Made by a program: the position numbers and the translations under genes | Shown here: in pieces, positions 7,117 through 16,136 of the stretch | How positions within the stretch are numbered: position 1 is the first letter of the stretch | How the letters are laid out: each line of letters starts with the position of its first letter | Notes under the pieces: model-generated | Told to the model about the DNA's origin: nothing | The model's database searches: none | What the model saw: only the letters and a program-made list of their open reading frames with translations | Assembly (NCBI GenBank): GCA_040394475.1 | Contig: JBEBSD010000047.1 | Span: 1-49,468 of the forward strand | Reading direction: 5' to 3' | DNA: 49,468 bases | Source of the DNA: JBEBSD01 sp040394475 | Lineage (GTDB): Bacteria > Bacteroidota > Bacteroidia > Cytophagales > Spirosomataceae

Positions 7117-8877
7117 TTATCGTTTTTGAGAGCCGCCAATTTTGCTGATATAGACATACTGGGCGGATATTTCCTGCGCGGAACCTCGCCCGAAACCGGC
7201 TTCCAGATTCAGCTCTCCCGATGAAAGGTATGCCTCAAAGGTTGCCGTTTTGGTAAGCAGATTCCCTTGCACCTGAACGGGCTGGCCGTTGATTTTGAAA
7301 AAGGCGTAACCGTACTTTTCGAATCTCGGCCGGAGCCTGTCCGGAGCTTCCCTGGGGAGCTGGCGAACCTCTATCCTGTATTTCCCCGAAGACTCCACAC
7401 GTAATTTCCAGGAGCCCGACCTTACATTGCTTTCCTTTTCGGCGAGCCGATGATTCCAGGCCGGATAGGAATCGTCATCGGGAAAGATATCCATGCTCGT
7501 TAACTTGGTCTCGCCGGAATCTGTAATTACAATCCGGTTAAACCGGTCAGGAGGATTGAGGCTGATCACTTCCTGCCACCATTTTTCATAGGCTTGTTTC
7601 AGCTTCTCTACAATGCCGGGATAAGCAGAAGATACATTCATACGTTGTTCCGGGTCGGTTTTTAAGTTAAAAAGCGCTTCACCGACCAGGCGCCAGGAAT
7701 CCATCATTACAGAGAAGTCTTTGTACTTCTGCAAGTATCTTCCCCGTTGTACATCCGCGATATAGATTTTTTCTGCATTCGGCAGGGTTCCCTTTAAATA
7801 GGGTACCAGGCTTTCTCCATCCCATTCCGGATGGGACGCTGATATACCGGCCAACTCAAGGAGGGTTGGCAGAATATCCATGCAGGAGCTCAGGTGGATG
7901 ATGTCTTTCCCTCCCTGGAGCTTATCACGATACCTTATAAAAAAAGGGACCCTGTGTCCGCCTTCGTAAGGCTGCCCCTTTGCTCCGCGCATACCGGCAT
8001 TGAATCCTTTCGTTACAAACCCGTTTTTGTCGATATGGATGCCTGCGCCGTTAGCCGTGCCGTTGTCAGATGTAAACAGAATGATTGTGTTATCTGCAAT
8101 ATTCAGTTCATCCAGCTTGTCCAACAGTTTTCCCAGGTTTTGGTCAATATTATCGACCATGGCATGATAGTCCGGATCAACCAGGTTTGGTTGGTTACGA
8201 AACCTGACCACGTTTCTTTCAGGTGCCAGGTGAGGTTTATGTGCCGCGTTGAACGAAAGGTAACAGAAGAAGGGCTGCTTTTCTAAGGCATGGGCTTCTA
8301 TATACTGAAGCGCTTCTTCGGTCCATATATCGGTGCAATAGCCGCCGAATTTCTCGGGAACGCCATTGCGGTAGTAGGTATCATCGAAATAGTCATTTCC
8401 CCAATAGTCGGGAGACTCACCTATACCACTGCCTCCATGAATAAGTACCTGCTGAAATCCTCTGTCCTGGGGGCGCATCGGGTAATTGTCTCCCAGACTC
8501 CATTTTCCGAAAATAGCCGTGGCGTAACCGTTTCGGGTCAGGATCTCAGGAAGTGTCGGAACTCCTTCCCTTACAAACGATCTGCCGATAATCGTATGCC
8601 AGGTCCCGGTTTTATTATAATGTCGGCCGGTCATAAGCGCAGCTCGGGAGGGAGAGCAGGTCGTTCCGCTATGGTAGTTGGTTAGCCGTACACATTGGCG
8701 GTAGAGGCGGTCGGTGTGAGGTGTGCTTACGAAAGGATTTCCGAGACAACTGAAATTACCATATCCTACGTCATCCATCACTATAAACAGAATGTTGGGC
8801 TTAGGGGAGGCTGCTATTTCGAGCGGAAACAGCAGGAAACAGCAGCCGATACTTACCGATTTTAAATATTTTAACAT
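7117..8877 (-). CDS. Type I (formylglycine-dependent) sulfatase
   Basis: 586 residues from ATG 8877, giving a signal peptide MLKYLKSVSIGCCFLLF; the longer frame from 8985 would overlap the SusD stop. D35-D36 in IVMDDVGYGN supply calcium ligands and C74-S-P-S-R78 is the complete Cys-type sulfatase signature, with C74 the residue converted to formylglycine. A second metal pair is in LFTSDNGT, with a Lys downstream in RGAKGQPYEGG. A C-terminal beta domain (~residues 470-586) completes the arylsulfatase/S1 architecture. It removes sulfate from a sugar or aryl sulfate. No anaerobic or aerobic sulfatase-maturing enzyme is in the window, so maturation must be encoded elsewhere. It directly follows SusD, indicating that the imported glycan is probably sulfated. 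Confidence 0.92.
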   Translation of the reverse strand: MLKYLKSVSIGCCFLLFPLEIAASPKPNILFIVMDDVGYGNFSCLGNPFVSTPHTDRLYRQCVRLTNYHSGTTCSPSRAALMTGRHYNKTGTWHTIIGRSFVREGVPTLPEILTRNGYATAIFGKWSLGDNYPMRPQDRGFQQVLIHGGSGIGESPDYWGNDYFDDTYYRNGVPEKFGGYCTDIWTEEALQYIEAHALEKQPFFCYLSFNAAHKPHLAPERNVVRFRNQPNLVDPDYHAMVDNIDQNLGKLLDKLDELNIADNTIILFTSDNGTANGAGIHIDKNGFVTKGFNAGMRGAKGQPYEGGHRVPFFIRYRDKLQGGKDIIHLSSCMDILPTLLELAGISASHPEWDGESLVPYLKGTLPNAEKIYIADVQRGRYLQKYKDFSVMMDSWRLVGEALFNLKTDPEQRMNVSSAYPGIVEKLKQAYEKWWQEVISLNPPDRFNRIVITDSGETKLTSMDIFPDDDSYPAWNHRLAEKESNVRSGSWKLRVESSGKYRIEVRQLPREAPDRLRPRFEKYGYAFFKINGQPVQVQGNLLTKTATFEAYLSSGELNLEAGFGRGSAQEISAQYVYISKIGGSQKR

Positions 8878-8884
8878 TTTTACG

Positions 8885-10570
8885 TTACCACCCGGGGTTT
8901 TGCGGACCAAAGTCCGGGTTCGCAGCAATTTCACTTGCTGAAACCGGGTAGAGCAGATATTTAGAGTTCCAGGGAGGCATGCCACCGGGGATTACCCGAC
9001 CACCGTCCCATCTGTTTTGAGCAGCGTTAAATACTGGCAAGCCTGTGGGAATAGACTTAATATATTCGTTTAAAATATATTCCATCATGGTCCGTTTGTT
9101 GTCGCTGTAGCGCATACGTACAGAATCAAACCATCGATGGCCTTCTCCTACTAGTTCAAGGCCTCTTTCGTCAAATATTTTCATTCGGAATTCTTCTTTC
9201 GACAGGCCTGGAGACAAATCCAACGGGACGGTTCTGGATATACCATTTGCCTTTCGAGCTCTCTCTCTTAATTTGTTAAAGGCTTCATAAGCTATCGCTG
9301 TTGGGCCGTTGAGTTCATTTTCTGCTTCAGCTTTGATGAGATAAATTTCAGAAAGCCTCAAGTAAAAGAGATCATTTTCATGATTTTGAGTGTCAAATCC
9401 CTTAGGGTCTTTGTACTTGTTCAGATAAGGCTCCGTCGTTACCTGTTCTCCGGATGTCAACGACGTCCGGACAGTTGGATATGCTATCCGGTAGGAACCT
9501 TCGACACCATTGTTGATCCATTTAGTTAAAAAGGATACATCCGCGCGGTAATCGCCTTCGTAGTCGCCTGTTGAGCATTTGTCATAGAACCAGGGTTGAA
9601 TGCGTAACTGGGCTGTACCTGTGCCGTTCGGTGCATTTCCTGTAACCCCATGAAGTGTTGTAGGCATAGAAAATGTAGCAAATTGCGAACCTCTTGAACC
9701 AGTTCCGCTCGTAGTAGGGTCACGTGTAAACCGAACGCCCAGAATCACCTCCCGATAGGCGTCGTTTTCCCGCTCAACGTCCCATAGATGTGCGTAGTCC
9801 GGGATTAAACTATACTCGCCCGACTCGATTAGAAGATCAGCAAACTCTTTGGCCAGTTCGTAGTGTTCCCTAGCTTTTGATGGATTATTCTGGAGATCAA
9901 GATAATTGGCATAGGTAAGGTGGGCAAGGGCCAGCATCCCCTGAGCAGCACCTTTCGTTGCACGGCCGATTTCTGATACGGCTATCTGACTAAATGGGAT
10001 ACAAAGCTCGACAGCCTTCTTCAAATCGTCGAAAATAAGGTTGTACGTATCTTCTACAGAGTTACGTGGTAGAGCGAATACAGTAGTACTTCCGTTGGAA
10101 CCTTCTGTTCGTAGCGGTACCCCTCCAAATAATCGTACGAGATCGAAATACATCCAGCCTCTTAAAAAATATAATTCTCCTTTTACTCTTGAATTGAAGC
10201 TTTCATCTATTTCCAAGTTCTCCATAGCCTCCCGGAGCTTGTTCACATTGTTGATTACGCGATAAGAAGCCCTCCATTTGTTGACAATTCCGGCTGACGC
10301 AGCAGTATAGGTTTTGTCAGAAATTTCAGCGCGGGTCGAATAGCCTACAATGTCATCAGCCCCATAGAAGTAGATTTGATTACCTCTATCCTTAAAAAGG
10401 TCGCCGCTACTTAGTCCTGCATAGACACCATTAAGCATAAACTGTACGTCCGATTGGCTCTGCAGAAACGTTTCGGACATAGGTGTGTCATAAATTGTTT
10501 CTGAAAGATCACATGCTGAAAGGATTACCAAGCCGGTAATTATTAAGACGATGTTAACGTGCTTTTTCAT
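8885..10570 (-). CDS. RagB/SusD family outer-membrane lipoprotein
   Basis: 561 residues. The lipoprotein signal ends LSAC20-DLSE, with acidic residues after the Cys as in Bacteroidota surface lipoproteins. The SusD pattern follows: N-terminal TPR helices (DTPMSETFLQSQSDVQFMLNGVY), GELYFLRGWMYFDLVRLFGGVPLRT, the TPR-containing LAHLTYANYL region, and the C-terminal LRLSEIYLIKAEAENEL and FDERGLELVGEGHRWFD signatures. It is the surface glycan-binding lid for the SusC channel encoded immediately upstream (28-base gap). The sulfatase gene starts only 7 bases after its stop. Confidence 0.95.
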   Translation of the reverse strand: MKKHVNIVLIITGLVILSACDLSETIYDTPMSETFLQSQSDVQFMLNGVYAGLSSGDLFKDRGNQIYFYGADDIVGYSTRAEISDKTYTAASAGIVNKWRASYRVINNVNKLREAMENLEIDESFNSRVKGELYFLRGWMYFDLVRLFGGVPLRTEGSNGSTTVFALPRNSVEDTYNLIFDDLKKAVELCIPFSQIAVSEIGRATKGAAQGMLALAHLTYANYLDLQNNPSKAREHYELAKEFADLLIESGEYSLIPDYAHLWDVERENDAYREVILGVRFTRDPTTSGTGSRGSQFATFSMPTTLHGVTGNAPNGTGTAQLRIQPWFYDKCSTGDYEGDYRADVSFLTKWINNGVEGSYRIAYPTVRTSLTSGEQVTTEPYLNKYKDPKGFDTQNHENDLFYLRLSEIYLIKAEAENELNGPTAIAYEAFNKLRERARKANGISRTVPLDLSPGLSKEEFRMKIFDERGLELVGEGHRWFDSVRMRYSDNKRTMMEYILNEYIKSIPTGLPVFNAAQNRWDGGRVIPGGMPPWNSKYLLYPVSASEIAANPDFGPQNPGW

Positions 10571-10597
10571 CAGTTTTGAATATTAAAGGTATTAGAC

Positions 10598-13500
10598 TCA
10601 AAAAGCTGCATTTATACCCATCGAATAGACCTTCATTTGCGGGATGCTGCCGTAGTCTACACCAGGGGTTGTTGCATTTTGACCTTTACTATTTATCTCG
10701 GGGTCGTATCCTGTATACTTCGTAAAGGTAATCAGATTGGTGGCAGACAGAAAGAGTTTGAATGTGCGGATAAACTCTACCTTCTTTACTGGTAGCTCGT
10801 AACCTATGATGAGATTTTTCAGTCTCACATAAGAACCATCCTCCACAATGAAATTTGTAAATCGATTTTGAAAGTTGGTCCCTGTTAAAGTCGCCTTTGC
10901 ATATGTGTTGCTTGAGCCTGGTCCTGTCCATCTGTTTTCCCAGGCTTCTTTCCGACTTTGAGTGGGGGAGCCGCTCAATCCATCCAACTGGTGACGATTG
11001 AGGTTGATAATGTCTTGTCCTATGCTTCCTTGAAGCAGAAAAGTAAGACTCAGTTTATTCCAGGATAGGTCGTTGTTGATCCCAAAGAAAAAGTCGGGAT
11101 TAGGGTTTCCGATTACGCTTACGTCATATTCGCTTATTAGTCCGTCTGGAACACCGTCCGGACCACCAATGTCAGCGTATCGATAGTCTCCTGGAGTAGG
11201 CCTGACCGGATCCGTAGGTCCGGCATCAACCTCTTCCTGAGTCTGGTAGACACCGATGATAGTATGACCGAAAAATGATCCTATTGGAGATCCTGGTTTG
11301 GTTACATGCAAGCTTCTGTTCAACTGTGAGTTTACACTGAAAGCTCCTCCCCGAATTTCTGACAGATCTCCCAGGCTAATAACACGGTTTCTATTAAAGG
11401 AAATATTTCCAGATGCATCCCATTTAATGTTTCCAGTAGAAATTGCACCTGAAATATCCAACTCTAGGCCCTTATTTTCAATTTCTCCGACGTTGGTGGC
11501 ATAGTTAGAAAGCCCAGTAGAAGGTGGTATAGGAAGGTTCAATAACAAGTCTCTTGATCTTTTTTTATAAATATCGAATCCAATTTTTAGTCTGTCATTA
11601 AAAACTCCAATATCTGTCCCGATATTCAATTGAGTCGTCGTTTCCCAACCGAGGCGGTTATTAGCCATACTCCCTTGATTGTAGCCAATTAAGACCGATT
11701 GTCCGATTACAGCTGTCTCGATATTTAGTATCGCGTTAGTTGAGCCGACCCCAATCGATTGACTACCTGATATACCATAGCTTGCACGTAGCTTCAATTC
11801 GGATAATAGCGGTAGTTCTTTCAGGAATCGTTCATTATGAAGGTTCCACCCGAGCGCAACCGAAGGGAAAAAGTCCCATCTGTTACTTTCAGACAAGCGG
11901 GACGATCCGTCAGTTCTCCCTGTGAAGGTAATAAGATATCTGTTGTCAATACTGTAATTTACTCTGCCGAGCCAAGAGGCCAGAGCCCATTGCTGAGTAG
12001 CGCTATTGGGGCGACCAATCGTGTTTCCACTTTGAAGATTGTAGTATGTCAGGTTATCATTAGGGAACTCCCGAACAACTACGCCGAAGCGTTGTGCTGT
12101 CCATTTTTGCCAGGTATATCCTGCAACAGCATTAAGTCTGTGTTTTCCTCCTAGAATGGCCTTGTTATAATTTAGTGTATATTCTGTCAGGTAATTGAAC
12201 GAACTGTTCTCTCCCCGAAAAGCTTGCCCCTGGAAGACGTCGCCACTATACGTCCCTCTTGGAGAATAATTCTGACGGGTTGTTGCTCTATCATTGACCC
12301 CTCCGTTTATTCTGAATTTCAATCCCCGAACGATTTCAAAATCTGCAAACATATTCACAAGAATTGCCCGCTCTCTGGTTCTATCCTTAAAAAGTCTGAT
12401 AAGGGTGAGGGGGTTGCCACTATATGTCAAATCTACTTCGTCGTCGTCATCAATAGAATAGGGTTGCCGCATAGGCCTCGACATTAATGCCCCCAAAACT
12501 ACAGAACCTCCGATGTTGCCGTTTTGTGTTGATTGAGGGAGAGATCTGTTTTGGCTGAGAGAGCCGTTAAAGTTCATTCCTACTTTTAGCTTTCGGTTGA
12601 CCTGCCTGTCCAGATTTGCCCGAACAGATCCTCTTTCAAAGTTCGAATTTTGCACGACTCCCTGTTGGGTAAGGTAATTGGTCGCAATTGTATACCTCAT
12701 TCTATCATCACCTCCTGAGATATTAAGTTGGTGATTTTGTGTTTTTGCTGTCCGGTATATCAGATCTTGCCAGTCAAAATCCACTTTACTTAATTCCGCT
12801 ATCTGGTTATCGTTATAAACCGGATTCTGGTTTGCATTTGCAGCGGCTTCATTTGCATAAGCAAGATATTCCGTTGTATTCAGAACAGGAATCTTCCTTG
12901 GAACTTGGGAGAGATCAAAACGAAAATTGTATTCAATTCTTTCCCGTCCGGCTTTCCCTCTTTTTGTAGTAATTAAGACCACCCCATTCGCGCCACGCGA
13001 TCCATATATAGCTGTCGCGGAAGCGTCTTTTAAAATTTCGACGGATTCAATATCATTGGGATTCAGATTGGCCAGGGTATTATTACCGGGAGTGTCCGCA
13101 AATGCATCTGAGTAGCCTTGATTAGGGATAGAATTACCGGACTCAATAGGATATCCATCAAGTACTATCAGTGGTTCGTTTGTTCCTGACACCGAATTGG
13201 CCCCTCTTACGAGAAACGAAATCCCGCCTCCGGGAGCACCTGTATTTTGAGTTATTTGCACGCCCGATACCCTTCCCTGTAGCATTTGCTCTACTGATGT
13301 GATTGGTAATTCTTCGCTTCCGTCCATTTTCAGCGTTGCCACTGAGCCTGTCAGATCACTTTTATTAATAGTCCCATATCCGATCACCACTACTTCTTCC
13401 AACGCTTTATTATCGACCGTCATGCTGATATCCAAAACGCTCCTGTTTCCTACGACTATTTCTTTGCTAAAATATCCAACAAACGAAAATACCAGCACAG

Positions 13501-14062
13501 CATTCTCATCGGGAACCTCAATGGAGAACTCTCCGTTCGCATTCGTAACTATCCCTCGTTGCTTCCCTCTCACCAAAATATTCACCCCCGGCAGCGCCTC
13601 TCCCTTTTCATCAGTCACTTTTCCCCTGATCGTCCTATCCGCGTCCTCCGGCACTACCGAAGTATCCGGGTCCCGCACCTTCATGCTGGGGGGCTGGGGG
13701 ATCGCTCTTTTCAGCAATATCCTGTCGTCGACCACAGAAAAATCGACGGCAAGCGGCAAAAGGACTTCCTTCAGTACGTTCTCCAGCTTCTTATTCGTAA
13801 CTTTTATGGTTACTTTCCGGCGGATGTCAATGGCATCGGGGCTATAGATAAACCGGACATTCGCCTGCTCCTCAATCAGAGAAAGCACTTTCAGGAAACG
13901 GAGATCCTCGGCTTGTAGGGAGATATTCCTTTCCAATACGTTCTGTCCCTTCGTTTTATGGGCATGTGCTATCCCACAACATAGGGCAAACAATGCGAGC
14001 TGGAGGGATGAAATTTTCATAGTTTTCCAAACCCATAATGGGATCTGTAATTTTTTGTTCAT
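10598..14062 (-). CDS. SusC/RagA TonB-dependent transporter with STN signalling domain
   Basis: 1154 residues. After a signal peptide (MKISSLQLALFALCCGIAHA; the frame starts 15 residues earlier) residues ~45-115 form a secretin/TonB N-terminal (STN) domain with EDLRFLKVLSLIEEQANVRF-type sequence, the part that contacts FecR. A carboxypeptidase-regulatory-like domain follows (IRGKVTDEKGEALPGVNI), then the plug (EEVVVIGYG, LIVLDGYPIESG, ILKDASATAIYGSRGANGV) and a 22-strand barrel ending in an aromatic (INAAF). It imports oligosaccharide with energy from TonB and also reports substrate to the FecR/sigma pair encoded just upstream. Terminator-like hairpins between fecR and this gene suggest it has its own promoter. 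Confidence 0.95.
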   Translation of the reverse strand: MNKKLQIPLWVWKTMKISSLQLALFALCCGIAHAHKTKGQNVLERNISLQAEDLRFLKVLSLIEEQANVRFIYSPDAIDIRRKVTIKVTNKKLENVLKEVLLPLAVDFSVVDDRILLKRAIPQPPSMKVRDPDTSVVPEDADRTIRGKVTDEKGEALPGVNILVRGKQRGIVTNANGEFSIEVPDENAVLVFSFVGYFSKEIVVGNRSVLDISMTVDNKALEEVVVIGYGTINKSDLTGSVATLKMDGSEELPITSVEQMLQGRVSGVQITQNTGAPGGGISFLVRGANSVSGTNEPLIVLDGYPIESGNSIPNQGYSDAFADTPGNNTLANLNPNDIESVEILKDASATAIYGSRGANGVVLITTKRGKAGRERIEYNFRFDLSQVPRKIPVLNTTEYLAYANEAAANANQNPVYNDNQIAELSKVDFDWQDLIYRTAKTQNHQLNISGGDDRMRYTIATNYLTQQGVVQNSNFERGSVRANLDRQVNRKLKVGMNFNGSLSQNRSLPQSTQNGNIGGSVVLGALMSRPMRQPYSIDDDDEVDLTYSGNPLTLIRLFKDRTRERAILVNMFADFEIVRGLKFRINGGVNDRATTRQNYSPRGTYSGDVFQGQAFRGENSSFNYLTEYTLNYNKAILGGKHRLNAVAGYTWQKWTAQRFGVVVREFPNDNLTYYNLQSGNTIGRPNSATQQWALASWLGRVNYSIDNRYLITFTGRTDGSSRLSESNRWDFFPSVALGWNLHNERFLKELPLLSELKLRASYGISGSQSIGVGSTNAILNIETAVIGQSVLIGYNQGSMANNRLGWETTTQLNIGTDIGVFNDRLKIGFDIYKKRSRDLLLNLPIPPSTGLSNYATNVGEIENKGLELDISGAISTGNIKWDASGNISFNRNRVISLGDLSEIRGGAFSVNSQLNRSLHVTKPGSPIGSFFGHTIIGVYQTQEEVDAGPTDPVRPTPGDYRYADIGGPDGVPDGLISEYDVSVIGNPNPDFFFGINNDLSWNKLSLTFLLQGSIGQDIINLNRHQLDGLSGSPTQSRKEAWENRWTGPGSSNTYAKATLTGTNFQNRFTNFIVEDGSYVRLKNLIIGYELPVKKVEFIRTFKLFLSATNLITFTKYTGYDPEINSKGQNATTPGVDYGSIPQMKVYSMGINAAF

Positions 14063-14136
14063 AATTTAGCAAGGTTTGAAGGTTGCAAGACTCGAAAAAC
14101 AGGTGTACACTTTTGTCGGGACAGATTTATCCGGGT
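14063..14136 (-). promoter_or_regulatory. Likely promoter region of the locus 1 susC
   Basis: About 75 bases remain between the leftward terminator-like hairpin (14137-14161) and the susC start at 14062. By position this should hold the susC promoter, probably read by the adjacent ECF sigma factor. No TAnnTTTG vegetative element is seen. The call is from context. Confidence 0.3.
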
Positions 14137-14161
14137 AAAAAGCTCAAATTGACGTTTGAGC
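14137..14161 (-). terminator. Leftward intrinsic terminator after fecR
   Basis: Read on the minus strand, arm GCTCAAA (14161-14155), loop CGTCAA and arm TTTGAGC (14148-14142) are followed by TTTTT (14141-14137). This 7-bp stem with a U-run lies about 120 bases past the fecR stop and upstream of susC, so it would separate the sigma/fecR transcript from the susC transcript. Confidence 0.5.
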
Positions 14162-14173
14162 GTACACGACAGA

Positions 14174-14204
14174 CCGGTGATGTAGGCGCATTGCCGGTTT
14201 TTTT
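14174..14204 (+). terminator. Rightward intrinsic terminator-like hairpin
   Basis: CCGGTGATG (14174-14182) pairs with CATTGCCGG (14189-14197) with two G-U wobbles, loop TAGGCG, and is followed by seven T (14198-14204). It works only for rightward transcription although no rightward gene lies upstream, so it may block antisense transcription into fecR or end a small rightward RNA. Confidence 0.5.
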
Positions 14205-14283
14205 ATGGTTGGGGCATCTCGTTACTTTGTCATATTGGGTATAGGGGTTTAGTGAAAAAAATGATCCATCGTATTACCATCGG

Positions 14284-15294
14284 CTAAAGACCGTGACAAC
14301 TGTCGCCGTTAACAAACACCGTAGCGCCCCTGATCTCATAACGGGCACCCATTACTTCGCAGATAAAATCCAATTGCCGGTACAGGTTCAATCCGTTCAG
14401 GTCACCCGTAAATCCACATTGGTTCAGTACCGGGTTTCCCACAATAATTTCGATCTTGTATGCCTGCTGCATCAGCCGTAAGACTTCTACTAACGGGGTG
14501 CCTTTAAATTTAAAATCAGGCATTGAAGCGTCCGGGACTGTAATTTGAGGCGCATCCATAAGGTCATGCCGGAGCGTCTTCAGTTCCGTATTATAAATGA
14601 CTTTCTGATTGGGGGTTGCAATGACGCCATTGCGCTTTTTGTCATCCCCTTCGCTACCGGCGTATACGGACACTTTGCCTGTTATCACCGACACCTCGAT
14701 GGTTTTTTTATCTCCTTCAGACCTGATACGAAAACTGGTTCCCAGCACTTCCGTTACGAGGTCTCCGGTATAGACAAAAAAGGGTATCCGGGCATTCGGC
14801 AGGACTTCAAAGAAAGCTTCTCCGGTAAGATAGACGGTGCGCGCCTGCTTTCCATAATGCTCTTCAGTAATCAGACTTGCTCCCGTTTCGAGCACCACAA
14901 CGCTTCCATCGGGAAGCACAACACGCTGAGGAGCAGGCGTTGTATTTTTTGTTTCAACTCCCATTGTACCTATTTCGGGCGATTTTTCACCGGGCATGAT
15001 CAAAAGGAACCAGGTGAAGGCCAATACGGTAAGAAGGGAAGCAGCCATGCCCGCCAGGAACTGTCCTTTATTCCACCAGGATATGCTTTTTCTCCGGATT
15101 TTCGTGTCGATCCGGATTTTCTTCCAAACCTGGGTCTTGGTTTTCTGCGCCTCGTCTTCCTGCATAAAAACAGAATGATCGGTATATTGTCTGAAATGCG
15201 AATCCGCCCATTTATCCAGCATTTCTTCTTCTTCGGAAGAACTTTCCCCGGCGCAATACCTTTCTACAATCTCGTCAAATTTATGCCGTTTCAT
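14284..15294 (-). CDS. FecR-family anti-sigma factor
   Basis: 336 residues. The cytoplasmic N-terminus (FDEIVERYCAGESSSEEEEML) is the sigma-binding helical part. One membrane segment (~76-98, FLAGMAASLLTVLAFTWFLL) is followed by the periplasmic FecR domain (PQRVVLPDGSVVVLETGASL, VYLTGEAFFEV, EVLGTSFRI) and a C-terminal DUF4974-type domain (FKFKGTPLVEVLRLMQQAY) that meets the STN domain of the transporter. It holds the ECF sigma inactive, or stabilises it, until SusC reports substrate. The sigma gene lies 23 bases upstream on the same strand. Confidence 0.93.
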   Translation of the reverse strand: MKRHKFDEIVERYCAGESSSEEEEMLDKWADSHFRQYTDHSVFMQEDEAQKTKTQVWKKIRIDTKIRRKSISWWNKGQFLAGMAASLLTVLAFTWFLLIMPGEKSPEIGTMGVETKNTTPAPQRVVLPDGSVVVLETGASLITEEHYGKQARTVYLTGEAFFEVLPNARIPFFVYTGDLVTEVLGTSFRIRSEGDKKTIEVSVITGKVSVYAGSEGDDKKRNGVIATPNQKVIYNTELKTLRHDLMDAPQITVPDASMPDFKFKGTPLVEVLRLMQQAYKIEIIVGNPVLNQCGFTGDLNGLNLYRQLDFICEVMGARYEIRGATVFVNGDSCHGL

Positions 15295-15317
15295 TTGTAT
15301 ATAATGGCTTCAAAATA

Positions 15318-15875
15318 CTAGTTATCAGAAGTAAATCCGTGAAGGTATTGTCGTAGCATCTTCATGGATTTGTAGATGTGATATTGGACTGCCTTATCCG
15401 TGAGTCCCATTTGAGAAGCTATTTTCTTTACTGAAATATCGTCCAGCTTGTTCATCCTGAATATGGTCGCCGTTTTTTCCGGCAATTGCTTAAGCGCTCT
15501 TTCAATTGCTTCCGAAAGTTGATTTTCGTTAAAAATCTCGTCCGTATCTATCTGGTCGAATACTTCGCGCATCAGCTGAAATTCCCGGTACTTGCGCAGG
15601 TTAATCTGCCCTCTGAAATACCTGTTGGTCAGGTTCCGGGCAGCCACAAAGAGGAAGGTCCTGAGATTCCGGATCTCACCTTGTTCGCGATTCTGCCAAA
15701 GGCTTAACATCAGCTCCTGTAAAATGTTTTCCGCATCCTCTCTGGATCCTGTCTGCAGATAGACAAAGCCGAACAACTGGCGCCAGTAACGATCATATAT
15801 CGTCTCAAAAGCAAAGGTGTCCCCGCTTTTAAGCAAATCTACTAAAGAACCGTCCGTTAGACTTTTTTCCTCCAT
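15318..15875 (-). CDS. ECF RNA polymerase sigma-70 factor
   Basis: 185 residues. Region 2 is seen at ~20-90 (FETIYDRYWRQLFGFVYLQTGSREDAENILQELMLSLWQ, given here as the family hallmark of core binding and -10 recognition) and region 4 at ~125-180 (LPEKTATIFRMNKLDDISVKKIA with a helix-turn-helix up to VQYHIYKSMKML). There is no region 3, as expected for ECF types. It forms a signalling pair with the downstream FecR and should direct transcription of the locus 1 susC operon. Confidence 0.94.
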   Translation of the reverse strand: MEEKSLTDGSLVDLLKSGDTFAFETIYDRYWRQLFGFVYLQTGSREDAENILQELMLSLWQNREQGEIRNLRTFLFVAARNLTNRYFRGQINLRKYREFQLMREVFDQIDTDEIFNENQLSEAIERALKQLPEKTATIFRMNKLDDISVKKIASQMGLTDKAVQYHIYKSMKMLRQYLHGFTSDN

Positions 15876-15913
15876 TTAGGTTAAGATTAGGTCCGTTTTT
15901 GTTTAAGGTTCCA

Positions 15914-15945
15914 GACAAGTAGCATTTTGCTAAAGAAAAATCAAA
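15914..15945 (-). promoter_or_regulatory. Possible vegetative promoter of the sigma factor gene
   Basis: On the minus strand TTTG (15945-15942) is followed after 20 bases by TACTTGTC (15921-15914), a partial match to the Bacteroidota -33/-7 promoter TTTG/TAnnTTTG. It lies about 40 bases before the sigma ATG. The -7 match is imperfect. Confidence 0.3.
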
Positions 15946-15977
15946 TTTTTTTTAGAAAACGTAACCAGGAGGGGTAA

Positions 15978-16136
15978 GTCTCTCATAAAGGGCGTTGTAA
16001 ATCCAAGGCCGTGATCCTGCGTGTTTTTGAACGGGGCAACGAAGACGAACAAAACGAGATCATACGTTTCTATGGCGTCGTGAAAGTAAAATCGATCTTA
16101 AGTGGCACACGTTTAGCCGACTCTTACTTGAAATAG
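15978..16136 (+). pseudogene. Remnant of a DUF6922-like AbiE-associated antitoxin gene
   Basis: The frame from 15978 to TAG 16134-16136 includes VILRVFERGNEDEQNEIIRF and then YGVVKVKSIL. This matches the pattern of the small Bacteroidota proteins I recall as DUF6922 (R-V-x-E-x-G, then L/I-x-x-F/Y-Y-G-x-x-K-I), which are usually encoded just before AbiEii-type nucleotidyltransferases. The conserved N-terminal aromatic/Asp segment is missing and the C-terminus stops early, so it is a fragment. A fragment of the expected partner follows at 16137. Confidence 0.6.

Noticed and set aside
14545..15321. 258-codon open frame antisense to fecR
   Set aside because: It mirrors a clear FecR gene with all family motifs; the composition is that of a shadow frame.
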